A stretch of 28,877 nucleotides of DNA, taken from positions 1-28,877 of IMG/VR virus record IMGVR_UViG_3300025543_000141, one strand, 5' to 3'. Source of the stretch: a virus. Positions within the stretch are counted from its first letter, which is position 1, and each line of letters begins with the position of its first letter. Shown here piece by piece: positions 22,524 through 28,877 of this stretch. The notes under the pieces were generated by a model. It ran no database searches. It was not told where the DNA came from and saw only the letters and a program-made list of their open reading frames with translations. A program made the position numbers and the translations under genes.

Positions 22524-23171
22524 TTACATATTCCTTATTGGTGGAATACCCAATAATGGTCGTTTATCAAACTTATTTTTTTCAGCGAACGGACCATTCC
22601 TGTGGTTATAATGTAAAAACACCTGACCACAAACTTGACCTTCAAAAGGCTCCCGCCAATGTTCGAGTTCGCAACCACTATATACTAACATATCCCCTAC
22701 TTCAAGCAAGACTTTCGTGCCTTCTGGAGCGTTGGGTTTATGTATATTTTTGTATTCATCAATGACAGAATCTGCACCTGTACCATCTATAAAGATTGGC
22801 CATGGGTCACCTCCTAAATTAATAGTAGTTGATATTTCACAACTAGGTCTGTCTTTGTGTCTTTTTAATTCATCACCGTGTTTATATAACCTTGCATAGG
22901 AATAAGTAGGACATAGATCTAGGCCAGTTTCATGAGCCATTACTGGCAATACTTTAACCAACAGAGTCTCCATTACAGGATCTGCATAATGTGAGTATGT
23001 ATTTGGTATTTGTTGATCGGTCCATGTACCCAACATTCCATTGTCATAGGTAATATTATTTTCATACATAAATTTAACTGCATCTCTTTTAAGAAGAAAA
23101 TAGTTAAATATAAAATTAGCTAGCTCGTAGCTAATAGCCTTTTTAATTACTTGATATTTATTAAAAGCCAT
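22524..23171 (-). CDS. 2OG-Fe(II) oxygenase-like protein (fourth of the cluster)
   Basis: A 215-aa protein with the double-stranded beta-helix signature of Fe(II)/2-oxoglutarate dioxygenases: metal ligands H105-x-D107 (LKRHKDRPSCEIS) and distal H171 (GCELEHWREPF). The residue expected to anchor 2-oxoglutarate about ten positions after the distal His is not basic (CGQVFLHYN around 181-189); R173 lies close by and might substitute. Strands about 112-127 (EISTTINLGGDPWPIFI) and GDMLVYSG support the fold. Such enzymes hydroxylate proteins, nucleic acids or small molecules; the substrate is unknown. It overlaps the previous oxygenase by 11 nt and sits just upstream of the stabilisation protein. 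The family call is good; activity is uncertain because of the missing Arg. Confidence 0.8.
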   Translation of the reverse strand: MAFNKYQVIKKAISYELANFIFNYFLLKRDAVKFMYENNITYDNGMLGTWTDQQIPNTYSHYADPVMETLLVKVLPVMAHETGLDLCPTYSYARLYKHGDELKRHKDRPSCEISTTINLGGDPWPIFIDGTGADSVIDEYKNIHKPNAPEGTKVLLEVGDMLVYSGCELEHWREPFEGQVCGQVFLHYNHRNGPFAEKNKFDKRPLLGIPPIRNM

Positions 23172-23739
23172 GTTGTATAAAATTAAAACTTACTGATATC
23201 CTTATATCATTTGATTGATTAGGTTCAACACTATGCCATAACCATGCAGGAAACATTATAATACGTCCTGGAAATGGATCAATATCTGCATCTCTCCATA
23301 AATGTTTCGGAGGTTTTCCCTCTTTTCTATTAGGCATTACTATTTGTGCTCCAGGTCTAGGGTCATATATTTTAAGTCTACCAGCTTGTGGGTTTGACTT
23401 AACATAATACACACCTGAGAATAATGAGTTTGGATGTATGTGTGGTTTGTTCATTCCATCTTTTGGATTTATGTTAGCCCACATATTACCAAGAATAGGT
23501 TCTCTATCTAACCACTCTTCTTTAAATACATCTTTACACATGATCATTAGCTCGTTGACTAAGGGTTGATACTCTGGCTTTGATGCCATGTCGGTCGTAG
23601 AATGCCAGCCTTTGTAATTTGTTTTCTGTACTCCTTGATCTTGATTAGACCAATTGACAATGTCTTGTGTTAGTTTATCATTATCTAATTGTACATCTTT
23701 ACCAAAAACACTGGTTGGAAAAAATTCTTCTCTAATCAT
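23161..23739 (-). CDS. Putative 2OG-Fe(II) oxygenase, TIGR02466-like (third of the cluster)
   Basis: A 192-aa protein similar in pattern to the TIGR02466/PF13759 group of putative 2OG-Fe(II) oxygenases: H100-I-H102-P-N-S-L-F-S-G (KPHIHPNSLFSGVYYVK), the strand GRLKIYDPRPGAQ, then GRIIMFPAWLWHSVEPN with distal H169, and R180 eleven residues later for 2-oxoglutarate (DIRISVSFNF). The usual HxD/E acid is absent in the first motif; HxH takes its place, which may be a family feature. The N-terminus has the FFPTSVFGKDV start common in the group. Its start overlaps the preceding oxygenase stop as ATGA (23736-23739). Substrate unknown. Confidence 0.78.
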   Translation of the reverse strand: MIREEFFPTSVFGKDVQLDNDKLTQDIVNWSNQDQGVQKTNYKGWHSTTDMASKPEYQPLVNELMIMCKDVFKEEWLDREPILGNMWANINPKDGMNKPHIHPNSLFSGVYYVKSNPQAGRLKIYDPRPGAQIVMPNRKEGKPPKHLWRDADIDPFPGRIIMFPAWLWHSVEPNQSNDIRISVSFNFIQHGF

Positions 23740-24329
23740 CTAAAAGGCTTTCCTCCAAACCAACAAACTAAAGACTGCCTCATACCTTTAGTTACTGGAT
23801 TAACTCTGTGATTTAAAAATGATGCAAATATAATAGCGTGTCCTTGTTTAAGTTCTGCAAATTTACCAGGTGCCATTAGTTCAAGGTCTCCTCCTTCAAA
23901 CTCTGATGGATCATTTAACAACAACGTCATTGATATTTTTCTTACAGGTGGTTCGTGTTGCATGTTCACATCACAATCCATATGCCAATCATAGAACCCT
24001 CCTTCAGGGTATTCTGTAAATTGTGCATTCTCTGTAACTTGTATATCACCAAAACCAAAATGGTTTTCATTTGTTTTTTGTATAAAGTTATTAAGATCAC
24101 GATACATATGTCCCATTTCTTTAAATGGTATCCAAGATATTGTAGTTACTCTTTTCTTTGTATCTGTTCCTCCACCTGGTTTATTCATACCCACTTGTGC
24201 TTGTTGTGGTTTTTGTGCTCTACCTGATGCAATAATCTGTCTGCATTGTTCGGGTGTAAAGAGTGGTGTAGTTGTTTGAACTATCCAACTTTTCCATTTA
24301 GGTTCTGTAATATGTCTATTCTCGTACAT
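23736..24329 (-). CDS. PKHD/prolyl 4-hydroxylase-type 2OG-Fe(II) oxygenase (second of the cluster)
   Basis: A 197-aa protein and the most canonical of the four. H116-x-D118 (YDWHMDCDV) and H174 (LNHRVNPVTKG) bind Fe(II), and R184 (GMRQSLVCWFGG) binds 2-oxoglutarate. The surrounding strands, FTEYPEGGFYDWHMD, ISMTLLLNDPSEFEGGDLEL and GHAIIFASFLNHRV, match PiuC/PKHD-type hydroxylases, and the N-terminal FTPEQCRQII is the usual opening helix. All catalytic residues are present, so it is expected to be active. Substrates of phage members are not established. It shares a base with the stop of the first oxygenase (TAATG at 24329) and is in ATGA overlap with the next. No signal peptide: cytoplasmic. 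Confidence 0.93.
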   Translation of the reverse strand: MYENRHITEPKWKSWIVQTTTPLFTPEQCRQIIASGRAQKPQQAQVGMNKPGGGTDTKKRVTTISWIPFKEMGHMYRDLNNFIQKTNENHFGFGDIQVTENAQFTEYPEGGFYDWHMDCDVNMQHEPPVRKISMTLLLNDPSEFEGGDLELMAPGKFAELKQGHAIIFASFLNHRVNPVTKGMRQSLVCWFGGKPFR

Positions 24330-24997
24330 TAACTTACTCCCCTGTTTCTAATTGGGTCATAATGGACATCCATGTTTGCAGCTAGTGTTCGTCTCATACC
24401 TGGTCCATTAAATGGATAAACACAATGTCTCATGTCATATGGAAAGATATAAAAATCTCGTTCTTTAATATTGGGTTGATAGTCTACATTTGCAAACATA
24501 CCTGAAACTGAACCTAGTATTTGTAATTTACCATTTTGTGGTGACTGTGCTGCAGAATATTCTACACCATAAGACTCGGGTAATTTTAAAACCATAACAC
24601 TTGATAGACCTGTAAACAATGATCCTTGATGCACGTGCACTGGATTATACTCATGCTCAAACATAGTGTTAACCCATACAGAATTAAAATGCATATTATA
24701 TTCTCTCACTTTATTCCACTCTAAATAATGTTTAAATTTTGATTCAAACCATTGCATTACATTGTGTGGTAAATGATTATGTCTAGTCATTTTAGGACTA
24801 TCTTCCCCATTAAAAAATAAACTATGTTCTTTTTCAATCTTACCCACCAATTGTTTATTAGCTGGTTTTAATTCAGGATATTTTGTTTCGTAAATATGAT
24901 TAATGATATTATAAACATCTAAAGGCACTTGGTATTTTAATACCGACTGACCTAAAAATATAAAATCAAATTTATTTTGGCTTAGATCCGAGGTCAT
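24329..24997 (-). CDS. Putative 2OG-Fe(II) oxygenase, divergent (first of the cluster)
   Basis: A 222-aa protein related in pattern to the 23161-23739 product: H121-V-H123-Q-G-S-L-F-T-G (NPVHVHQGSLFTGLSSVM), then DFYIFPYDMRHCVYPFNG with H191, and R202/R203 (GPGMRRTLAANMDV) at the 2-oxoglutarate position. As in its paralogue the acidic ligand of HxD is missing, and here the residue two after H123 is Gly. The N-terminal 100 residues are helical and hold a second His-rich stretch (TRHNHLPHNV). The fold assignment is moderate, supported by the neighbouring oxygenases. It overlaps the upstream coiled-coil gene by 26 nt and has no alternative nearby ATG. Substrate unknown. Confidence 0.65.
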   Translation of the reverse strand: MTSDLSQNKFDFIFLGQSVLKYQVPLDVYNIINHIYETKYPELKPANKQLVGKIEKEHSLFFNGEDSPKMTRHNHLPHNVMQWFESKFKHYLEWNKVREYNMHFNSVWVNTMFEHEYNPVHVHQGSLFTGLSSVMVLKLPESYGVEYSAAQSPQNGKLQILGSVSGMFANVDYQPNIKERDFYIFPYDMRHCVYPFNGPGMRRTLAANMDVHYDPIRNRGVS

Positions 24998-25652
24998 TAG
25001 TCAATTGTTCTTTCTTGTTATAGATCATCTCTCCTGATTTTTTAACTCTTTCTATCGTTTGTAATTGTCCTAATACATTAAACACTTCAGGTTGACTTGA
25101 GCCTGATGTTAATGTCTCTGCTTTGTTTTTCATAATCAAATGATATGAATCTAATTGGTGTCTATTGACATCTTGAGTATCAAATGAACCATCATCAAAT
25201 TCTTTTTTAAGTGTTGACCATAGTTTAATTTCTCTCATTCTGTCCCTAGCTACAAGTTGCATGTTAGCTACAGAATAAGTTTTTTCATCTATGTCTATTT
25301 GAAGTAGTTCTCTTTTTAAAGGATCTTCTTCTGTCTTTAATTTTTCTTGTAATCTTTTTAATTTAACTTCATTACGTCTAGCATCAAATGAAAGACTCAT
25401 TAAATTTTCTAGGAATACGTTCTGTTCTCTAACACACTGCCAATATTTTGAAGCTTTAGTTGGGTATTTTGCATCTTGTAAAACAGACATTCTCATTTCT
25501 GTTTCAGTTCTAAACACTTGTTTTTTAGTCCAAGTATCTCTAAGCTCATTAGTCATTTCTTTAAATTCCTTGACATCATTTGGGTCAAGTAAATTATTTA
25601 AGCTAGGAGCTTCTTTTTCTATTAGTGCATGTATGTTTCTTTTTTCAGTCAT
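24972..25652 (-). CDS. Coiled-coil conserved phage protein upstream of the oxygenases
   Basis: A 226-aa mostly helical, highly charged protein. Heptad-like segments lie at about 27-45 and 93-125 (RNEVKLKRLQEKLKTEEDPL), with a polar C-terminus (NKKEQLTNDLGSKPK). There is no membrane, signal or catalytic motif and I do not recognise a family. It leads the oxygenase gene run: a predicted promoter lies directly upstream (25680-25707), and its 3' end overlaps the first oxygenase by 26 nt. The first oxygenase has only a weak ribosome-binding site of its own, so its translation is probably coupled to this gene. It could be a scaffold, chaperone or substrate-presenting partner, which is inference from position only. 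Confidence 0.7.
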   Translation of the reverse strand: MTEKRNIHALIEKEAPSLNNLLDPNDVKEFKEMTNELRDTWTKKQVFRTETEMRMSVLQDAKYPTKASKYWQCVREQNVFLENLMSLSFDARRNEVKLKRLQEKLKTEEDPLKRELLQIDIDEKTYSVANMQLVARDRMREIKLWSTLKKEFDDGSFDTQDVNRHQLDSYHLIMKNKAETLTSGSSQPEVFNVLGQLQTIERVKKSGEMIYNKKEQLTNDLGSKPK

Positions 25653-25679
25653 TATATATCCCTTTCATTGAATAATGTT

Positions 25680-25707
25680 AATATAACCATTACTGATTAT
25701 AAGTCAA
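25680..25707 (-). promoter_or_regulatory. Predicted sigma70-type promoter for the coiled-coil/oxygenase genes
   Basis: On the minus strand, -35 TTGACT (25702-25707), a 16-nt spacer and -10 TATATT (25680-25685); five of six matches in each box. It lies in the 56-bp gap after the fibre gene, with the -35 directly next to the fibre stop codon. The leader carries AAAGGG before the ATG at 25652. It has the same -35 and spacer as the minus promoter at 9009-9036. Confidence 0.5.
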
Positions 25708-25708
25708 G

Positions 25709-27535
25709 TTACGATGTTGTAATATTACTTGCAGGCGCTGCAGCTGTTGTTTCACCTGTAAATTCTTCTGTTGTAGTAACTGCTGTCCCACCACTATTAG
25801 CTCCTGATGCCATTAGTGCAGATGTTGAAGTCCCAGCTCCAGCTCCTCCTTGTCTTGCAGTTGCCATTGAAGCTCTTGTTGACCAAGATGTTCCATCATA
25901 TCCATTTGTATTTCCTGTTGTTGGAGGAATACTTCCAGAAAAAACTAACCCTGCTGTTAAAATTCCAGCTGCTGATGCCAATGTAATATTTGTTGGATAA
26001 ACATTTACAGCAGTCCAAGCAGTTCCATTATATTCTTCTACATTATTAACATTAGGAGGTGAACCTCCAACAGCGACTGCTGCTGTTTGTGTTCCAAAAG
26101 CTGCTGCTCTTTCTCTAGCAGTATTCATATTCCCACCTGCTGACCAATCAGTTCCGTCATATTCATAGGACTCTGCATTATTGCCTCCAGAAGTGCTACC
26201 ACCTATTGATAACGCAGCAGTTTGTGTTCCAGCTCCTGCAAGCTGTGAAATGTCTGCGGGCATATCATTAACTTCACTCCAAGAAGATCCGTTCCATTCT
26301 TCGGTTTCTGATTTTCTAGTGCTAGTTACTACACCACCAAAAAGTAATGCAGCTGTTTGAGCAGCCTGTGTTGCTTCTCCTGCTCCATATCTTCCTGTGT
26401 TTAATGTCGGTGCTGCAGTCCAAGATGAACCATTATATAATTCACTATTATTTAAAGTATCAGCGCCACCCATTATAATTGCAGCTGTTTGTAATCCATT
26501 TCCTGCAGTAGTTCCTAAAGCGGTATTTGTATTCCCACCACTAGCCCATGCTGCAGCTGTAAATGTGTTTGTTGAAAAATTAAATTCTTCTGTTGCATCA
26601 AATGCTTCTCCACCGCCGCCTGGTCCAATTCCCCCTGCAATCCAAGTCCCTGATGCTGTGTTTCTTCCTGTTCCAGCTCTTGTTCTTGCAGTTGCTAAAG
26701 TAGCTGGTGATGTTGCCCAAGAGGTTCCATCCCAACTTTCAATTGTTGTTTGTGCTGCTTCACTTGGAGGTCTATCTCCACCGAAAGCTAACCCATCTGT
26801 TTGAGTTCCTGATCCTGCTATTTGGTTTCTTCCAGTATTCATTGTATTACCAGATGTCCAATTAGTTCCATTATATACTTCTGTTATATTACTTTCACTT
26901 GGAAAACCTCCAGCAAGAACTGCTGCGGTTTGTGTTCCAAAAGCTGCTTGACCACCTTTAGCTGTATTTCTAGCATTTGCTGCTGTCCAGCTAGTGCCAT
27001 TCCAATGATGCATTGCTGTGCTATCGTAAGCTTGAGTTGAAACAACAGCAGTATTAACTGCTCCTATTCCTTGCATAGAGTTACCACCTGTTGGAAAACT
27101 ATTTCCTGAAGTCCAACTTGATCCATCATAATTATATGTTTCTGCTGGTGAACCTGGAGCTGGCGAACCTGGTACTCTTCCACAATATGCTATTGCTGCT
27201 GTCTGTGTTCCAGCGGTTCCTGCAGAATATCTATTAGTTGGATAAGTTCCACCTGCTGTCCAACCTGATCCATTGTATTCTTCTACAGCAGATAAATAAG
27301 TAGAATCATCTAGACCTCCAACAACTAAACCTGCAGTTCCAGTTCCAACACCAAAACCGTATAAAGATCTTTTATTTGTCATGTTTGCTGAGCTACTAGT
27401 AGACGCAACACCGATACCTTGCACACGCAAGTTGCCTGTAGTAGAATTATACCATACCTGTCCGTCTTCTGCTCCTGCAGGATCTGCTGATAAGTATTTA
27501 ACTCTCAGTCCTCTGATTTCATTGTAGCCAGCCAT
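25709..27535 (-). CDS. Kelch-like beta-propeller repeat fibre / putative receptor-binding protein
   Basis: A 608-aa protein. Residues 1-45 form an anchor-like N-terminus (GLRVKYLSADPAGAEDGQVW, then YNSTTGNLRV). The rest is about eleven kelch/galactose-oxidase-like repeats of roughly 45-50 aa. The pattern is EEYNGSSWT, a variable loop, then NTAR, then GTQTAALAVGG; examples are YNGSGWTAGG (about 87), YDGSSWTSGN and WNGTSWTAAN. One odd blade has EEFNFSTNTFTAAAWASGG. The C-terminus ends EEFTGE and then a Ser/Thr tail. The repeats should fold into one or two beta-propellers, as in host-recognition or glycan-binding fibres. A paralogue lies at 27882-28877. Ribosome-binding site AAGGAA precedes the ATG at 27535. 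Repeat identity is certain; the receptor role is inferred. Confidence 0.75.
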   Translation of the reverse strand: MAGYNEIRGLRVKYLSADPAGAEDGQVWYNSTTGNLRVQGIGVASTSSSANMTNKRSLYGFGVGTGTAGLVVGGLDDSTYLSAVEEYNGSGWTAGGTYPTNRYSAGTAGTQTAAIAYCGRVPGSPAPGSPAETYNYDGSSWTSGNSFPTGGNSMQGIGAVNTAVVSTQAYDSTAMHHWNGTSWTAANARNTAKGGQAAFGTQTAAVLAGGFPSESNITEVYNGTNWTSGNTMNTGRNQIAGSGTQTDGLAFGGDRPPSEAAQTTIESWDGTSWATSPATLATARTRAGTGRNTASGTWIAGGIGPGGGGEAFDATEEFNFSTNTFTAAAWASGGNTNTALGTTAGNGLQTAAIIMGGADTLNNSELYNGSSWTAAPTLNTGRYGAGEATQAAQTAALLFGGVVTSTRKSETEEWNGSSWSEVNDMPADISQLAGAGTQTAALSIGGSTSGGNNAESYEYDGTDWSAGGNMNTARERAAAFGTQTAAVAVGGSPPNVNNVEEYNGTAWTAVNVYPTNITLASAAGILTAGLVFSGSIPPTTGNTNGYDGTSWSTRASMATARQGGAGAGTSTSALMASGANSGGTAVTTTEEFTGETTAAAPASNITTS

Positions 27536-27547
27536 TTATAAAATTCC

Positions 27548-27835
27548 TTATGGGAGTGTTATATCGCTTGGTCTACTTGATAATGCTTTTTGCTCATCAG
27601 ACAAAGCATCCCATGCTGTTTGTGCTGCAGTTATTTCTGCATCCACTAAAGCTTGAGCTTCTGCTTTTGTCTTTTCAACACCGTTCTTTTCAGCTAACCA
27701 TCTTGCGCCATCGACATTGTTTCCAATGCACCAAACGTCAGCAGGAAAACCTCTAAGAAAAAATTCTCTTCTGTCTTCTGCAGTAAAGAACCCTTTTCCA
27801 GTGTTTGTAGCAGTACCATATATAAAGTGTGCCAT
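27548..27835 (-). CDS. Small tail-fibre-associated/assembly-like protein
   Basis: A 95-aa protein. The C-terminal helix KTKAEAQALVDAEITAAQTA followed by WDALSDEQKALSSRPSDI is a pattern common in small phage tail or fibre-assembly proteins placed beside fibre genes. The N-terminus is strand-rich (HFIYGTATNTGKGFFTAEDR). No signal or membrane segment is seen. It lies between the two paralogous kelch-like fibre genes, which supports a role as chaperone or adaptor for one of them. A strong ribosome-binding site (AAAGGAG, 9 nt before the ATG) and a near-consensus promoter (27857-27885) suggest high expression. The assembly function is inference. Confidence 0.65.
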   Translation of the reverse strand: MAHFIYGTATNTGKGFFTAEDRREFFLRGFPADVWCIGNNVDGARWLAEKNGVEKTKAEAQALVDAEITAAQTAWDALSDEQKALSSRPSDITLP

Positions 27836-27856
27836 AGTATTTACTCCTTTGTTGTT

Positions 27857-27885
27857 ATTATAAACTTATTATTAATCATTATCAA
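27857..27885 (-). promoter_or_regulatory. Near-consensus sigma70-type promoter for the small fibre-associated gene
   Basis: On the minus strand, -35 TTGATA (27880-27885), a 17-nt spacer and a perfect -10 TATAAT (27857-27862). The -35 overlaps the stop codon (27882-27884) of the upstream fibre gene. It is the best promoter match in the window. Confidence 0.6.
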
Positions 27886-28877
27886 CTAGATGTTAGGGTT
27901 TTGTAATCTAGTTGAACAATTTCTCCAGTAAATTCTTCTACACCTGTTTCAGCAGGAGATCCACCTATAGATAATCCTGCAACGTTAGTTCCTGCACCTG
28001 ATCCTTCTGCCGTAGCACCACCCATTGCAGGTTTTGAAGACCAAGCACTACCATCATATTCAACAGTTGTAGCTACTTTTGAAGGTTGGTATCCTCCAAA
28101 CGCTAAAGCTGCTGTTTGAGTTGCTCCACATCCCATTAAACCAGAAGTTCCTGTTGGTAATGCTCCTCCTGCTGTCCAAGACGTTCCACCATATTCTTCA
28201 GTATTAGCATATTTAGTTGAATTGGGATTATCTGATCCACCAAAAACTAAACCAGAAGTTTCTATACCAGCTCCTGCATAATATTGTCTAGCTTGAGATA
28301 AAGCTCCTCCTGCTGTCCAAGACGTTCCATTATATTCTTCTGTTAAAGATGAAACAGCAGGTCCTGTTGTTCCACCTGCAGCTAATGCTGCAGTTTGTAT
28401 TCCAAAACTTGCAAAAGATCTTCTAGCTGTAGACATAGAATTTGGTTGAGTAGCCCAACTTGATCCATCATATTCTTCAGTAGCTCCTGAAACTGGATTA
28501 TTTGCATATGTAATTGCTGCAGTCTGAGTTCCACACCCACCTGCATATTGTCGTGCTGTATTTAAACTAGGTGCTCCAGACATAGCAGTACCATTATAAC
28601 TTTCAACTGCTGTTGATGCTCCAGGAGGTCCAACTCTACCACCAACAGCTAATGCTGCAGTTTGAGTTCCAGCACTTGACATAGATTCTCTTCCAGTTGA
28701 TAAAGCTCCACCACTAGCCCATGTCGCTGCTATTGGGGAGTAGATTGAAAAATTAAATTCTTGAGTTATAGCTGCGGCTGGATCATTTCCTGCAAAAACA
28801 GCTGCTGTGCTAGTTCCAAATGCTGCTGCTTGTTTAGCGTTTGTCCCTAATGTTGCAGAGCTTGTTGTCCAAGTAGA
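27882..28877 (-). CDS. Second kelch-like repeat fibre protein, 5' end cut by window edge
   Basis: The frame stays open from the stop at 27882-27884 to the right edge (331 codons), so the apparent ATG at 28682 is internal and the true start lies outside. The visible part has about seven kelch-like units: YDGSSWATQPNSMSTAR, then YNGTSWTAGGALSQAR, then YGGTSWTAGGALPTG, each with GTQTAALAVGG-type strands between. One blade begins EFNFSIYSPIAATWASGG, the counterpart of the odd blade in the 25709-27535 protein. Both proteins end with EEFTGE and a Thr/Ser tail, so they are paralogues. It is probably a receptor-binding or tail-fibre protein. The DNA contains exact in-phase repeats. Confidence 0.8.
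   Translation of the reverse strand, partial: STWTTSSATLGTNAKQAAAFGTSTAAVFAGNDPAAAITQEFNFSIYSPIAATWASGGALSTGRESMSSAGTQTAALAVGGRVGPPGASTAVESYNGTAMSGAPSLNTARQYAGGCGTQTAAITYANNPVSGATEEYDGSSWATQPNSMSTARRSFASFGIQTAALAAGGTTGPAVSSLTEEYNGTSWTAGGALSQARQYYAGAGIETSGLVFGGSDNPNSTKYANTEEYGGTSWTAGGALPTGTSGLMGCGATQTAALAFGGYQPSKVATTVEYDGSAWSSKPAMGGATAEGSGAGTNVAGLSIGGSPAETGVEEFTGEIVQLDYKTLTSS
28162..28329. repeat. Exact 27-bp direct repeat, one kelch unit apart
   Basis: Positions 28162-28188 and 28303-28329 are identical over 27 bp. They are 141 bp (47 codons) apart and encode the same TSWTAGGA part of two adjacent repeats. Identity at DNA level, including third positions, implies recent duplication or gene conversion of a blade. 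Confidence 0.85.

Noticed and set aside
23161-24997. Fe/2OG halogenases, because two proteins lack the acidic ligand
   Set aside because: The HxH pattern may be a normal family feature and the actual metal ligands cannot be fixed by eye.
26397-26804. Long open frames on the plus strand opposite the fibre and virion genes (also near 18103-18762)
   Set aside because: They are mirror frames of repetitive, biased codons in real minus-strand genes, with no ribosome-binding site and low-complexity products.
28162-28329. CRISPR-like repeat array
   Set aside because: The repeats are coding, in phase with a protein repeat, 47 codons apart and imperfect outside the 27 bp.
28682-28682. ATG at 28682 as the start of the second fibre protein
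   Set aside because: The same frame remains open with kelch-like sequence for 65 more codons to the window edge.
1-28877. Evidence of lysogeny (integrase, repressor, excisionase)
   Set aside because: No such gene was found in the window. Neither the tRNA-like element nor the polymerase Leu residue is enough to claim a temperate phage.

Overview
The window is a stretch of a tailed-phage genome with low G+C (hand counts of 22-30% in typical coding lines). It is probably a marine podovirus-like phage infecting an alphaproteobacterium such as a SAR11-type host. This rests on the family A DNA polymerase/PrimPol replication set, a P22 gp10-like stabilisation protein, a DUF3310 protein, 2OG-Fe(II) oxygenases and kelch-like fibre genes beginning with a GLRVKYL/GQVWYN anchor. 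The host assignment is inference. No terminase, portal, major capsid, integrase or RNA polymerase gene is visible; the packaging and capsid genes presumably lie off one edge.

Layout. Almost everything is on the minus strand, so read from high to low coordinates. Positions 1-9000 are the replication module: a conserved unknown protein (8608-9000), a coiled-coil unknown (8061-8615), a putative ssDNA-binding protein (7291-8058), a PrimPol-like primase (5711-7231), a UvrD-like SF1 helicase (4209-5711), DUF3310 (3973-4212), a 58-aa coiled-coil protein (3800-3976), a PD-(D/E)XK-like nuclease (3306-3800), PolA with 3'-5' exonuclease (1472-3325), an unknown (821-1465), a membrane/coiled-coil protein (512-811) and a secreted protein cut by the left edge. 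The only plus-strand gene is a SNF2-type SF2 helicase (9058-10488). It diverges from the replication operon across a 57-bp region that seems to hold two overlapping, oppositely oriented sigma70-type promoters centred on a dyad.

Positions 10489-10610 form a highly structured convergent intergenic region. To its right lie the lysis genes: an M15 peptidase endolysin (10611-11096) with clearly raised G+C, an XhlA-like holin candidate (11099-11278), and a 26-codon mini-ORF with hairpins. Next come the virion genes: a 1459-aa putative ejection protein, three glycine/glutamine/alanine-rich virion proteins, three small proteins, another Gly-tailed virion protein and the stabilisation protein (20338-22509).

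Positions 22524-24997 carry four consecutive 2OG-Fe(II) oxygenase-like genes with overlapping ends, preceded by a coiled-coil unknown (24972-25652) with its own predicted promoter. Positions 25709-28877 hold two paralogous kelch-like repeat fibre genes flanking a small putative fibre-assembly gene, which also has a near-consensus promoter.

How it works together: the left module supplies de novo priming (PrimPol), synthesis (PolA with Leu at the E. coli F762-equivalent position), unwinding (SF1 and SF2 helicases), ssDNA handling and a nuclease, without a visible DnaG or hexameric helicase. The right module builds and releases virions. The four oxygenases sit among structural genes, so hydroxylation of a virion or host-surface component is a reasonable hypothesis. 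Small genes and start sites were checked by hand translation; function calls rest on motifs read by eye, not on database searches.
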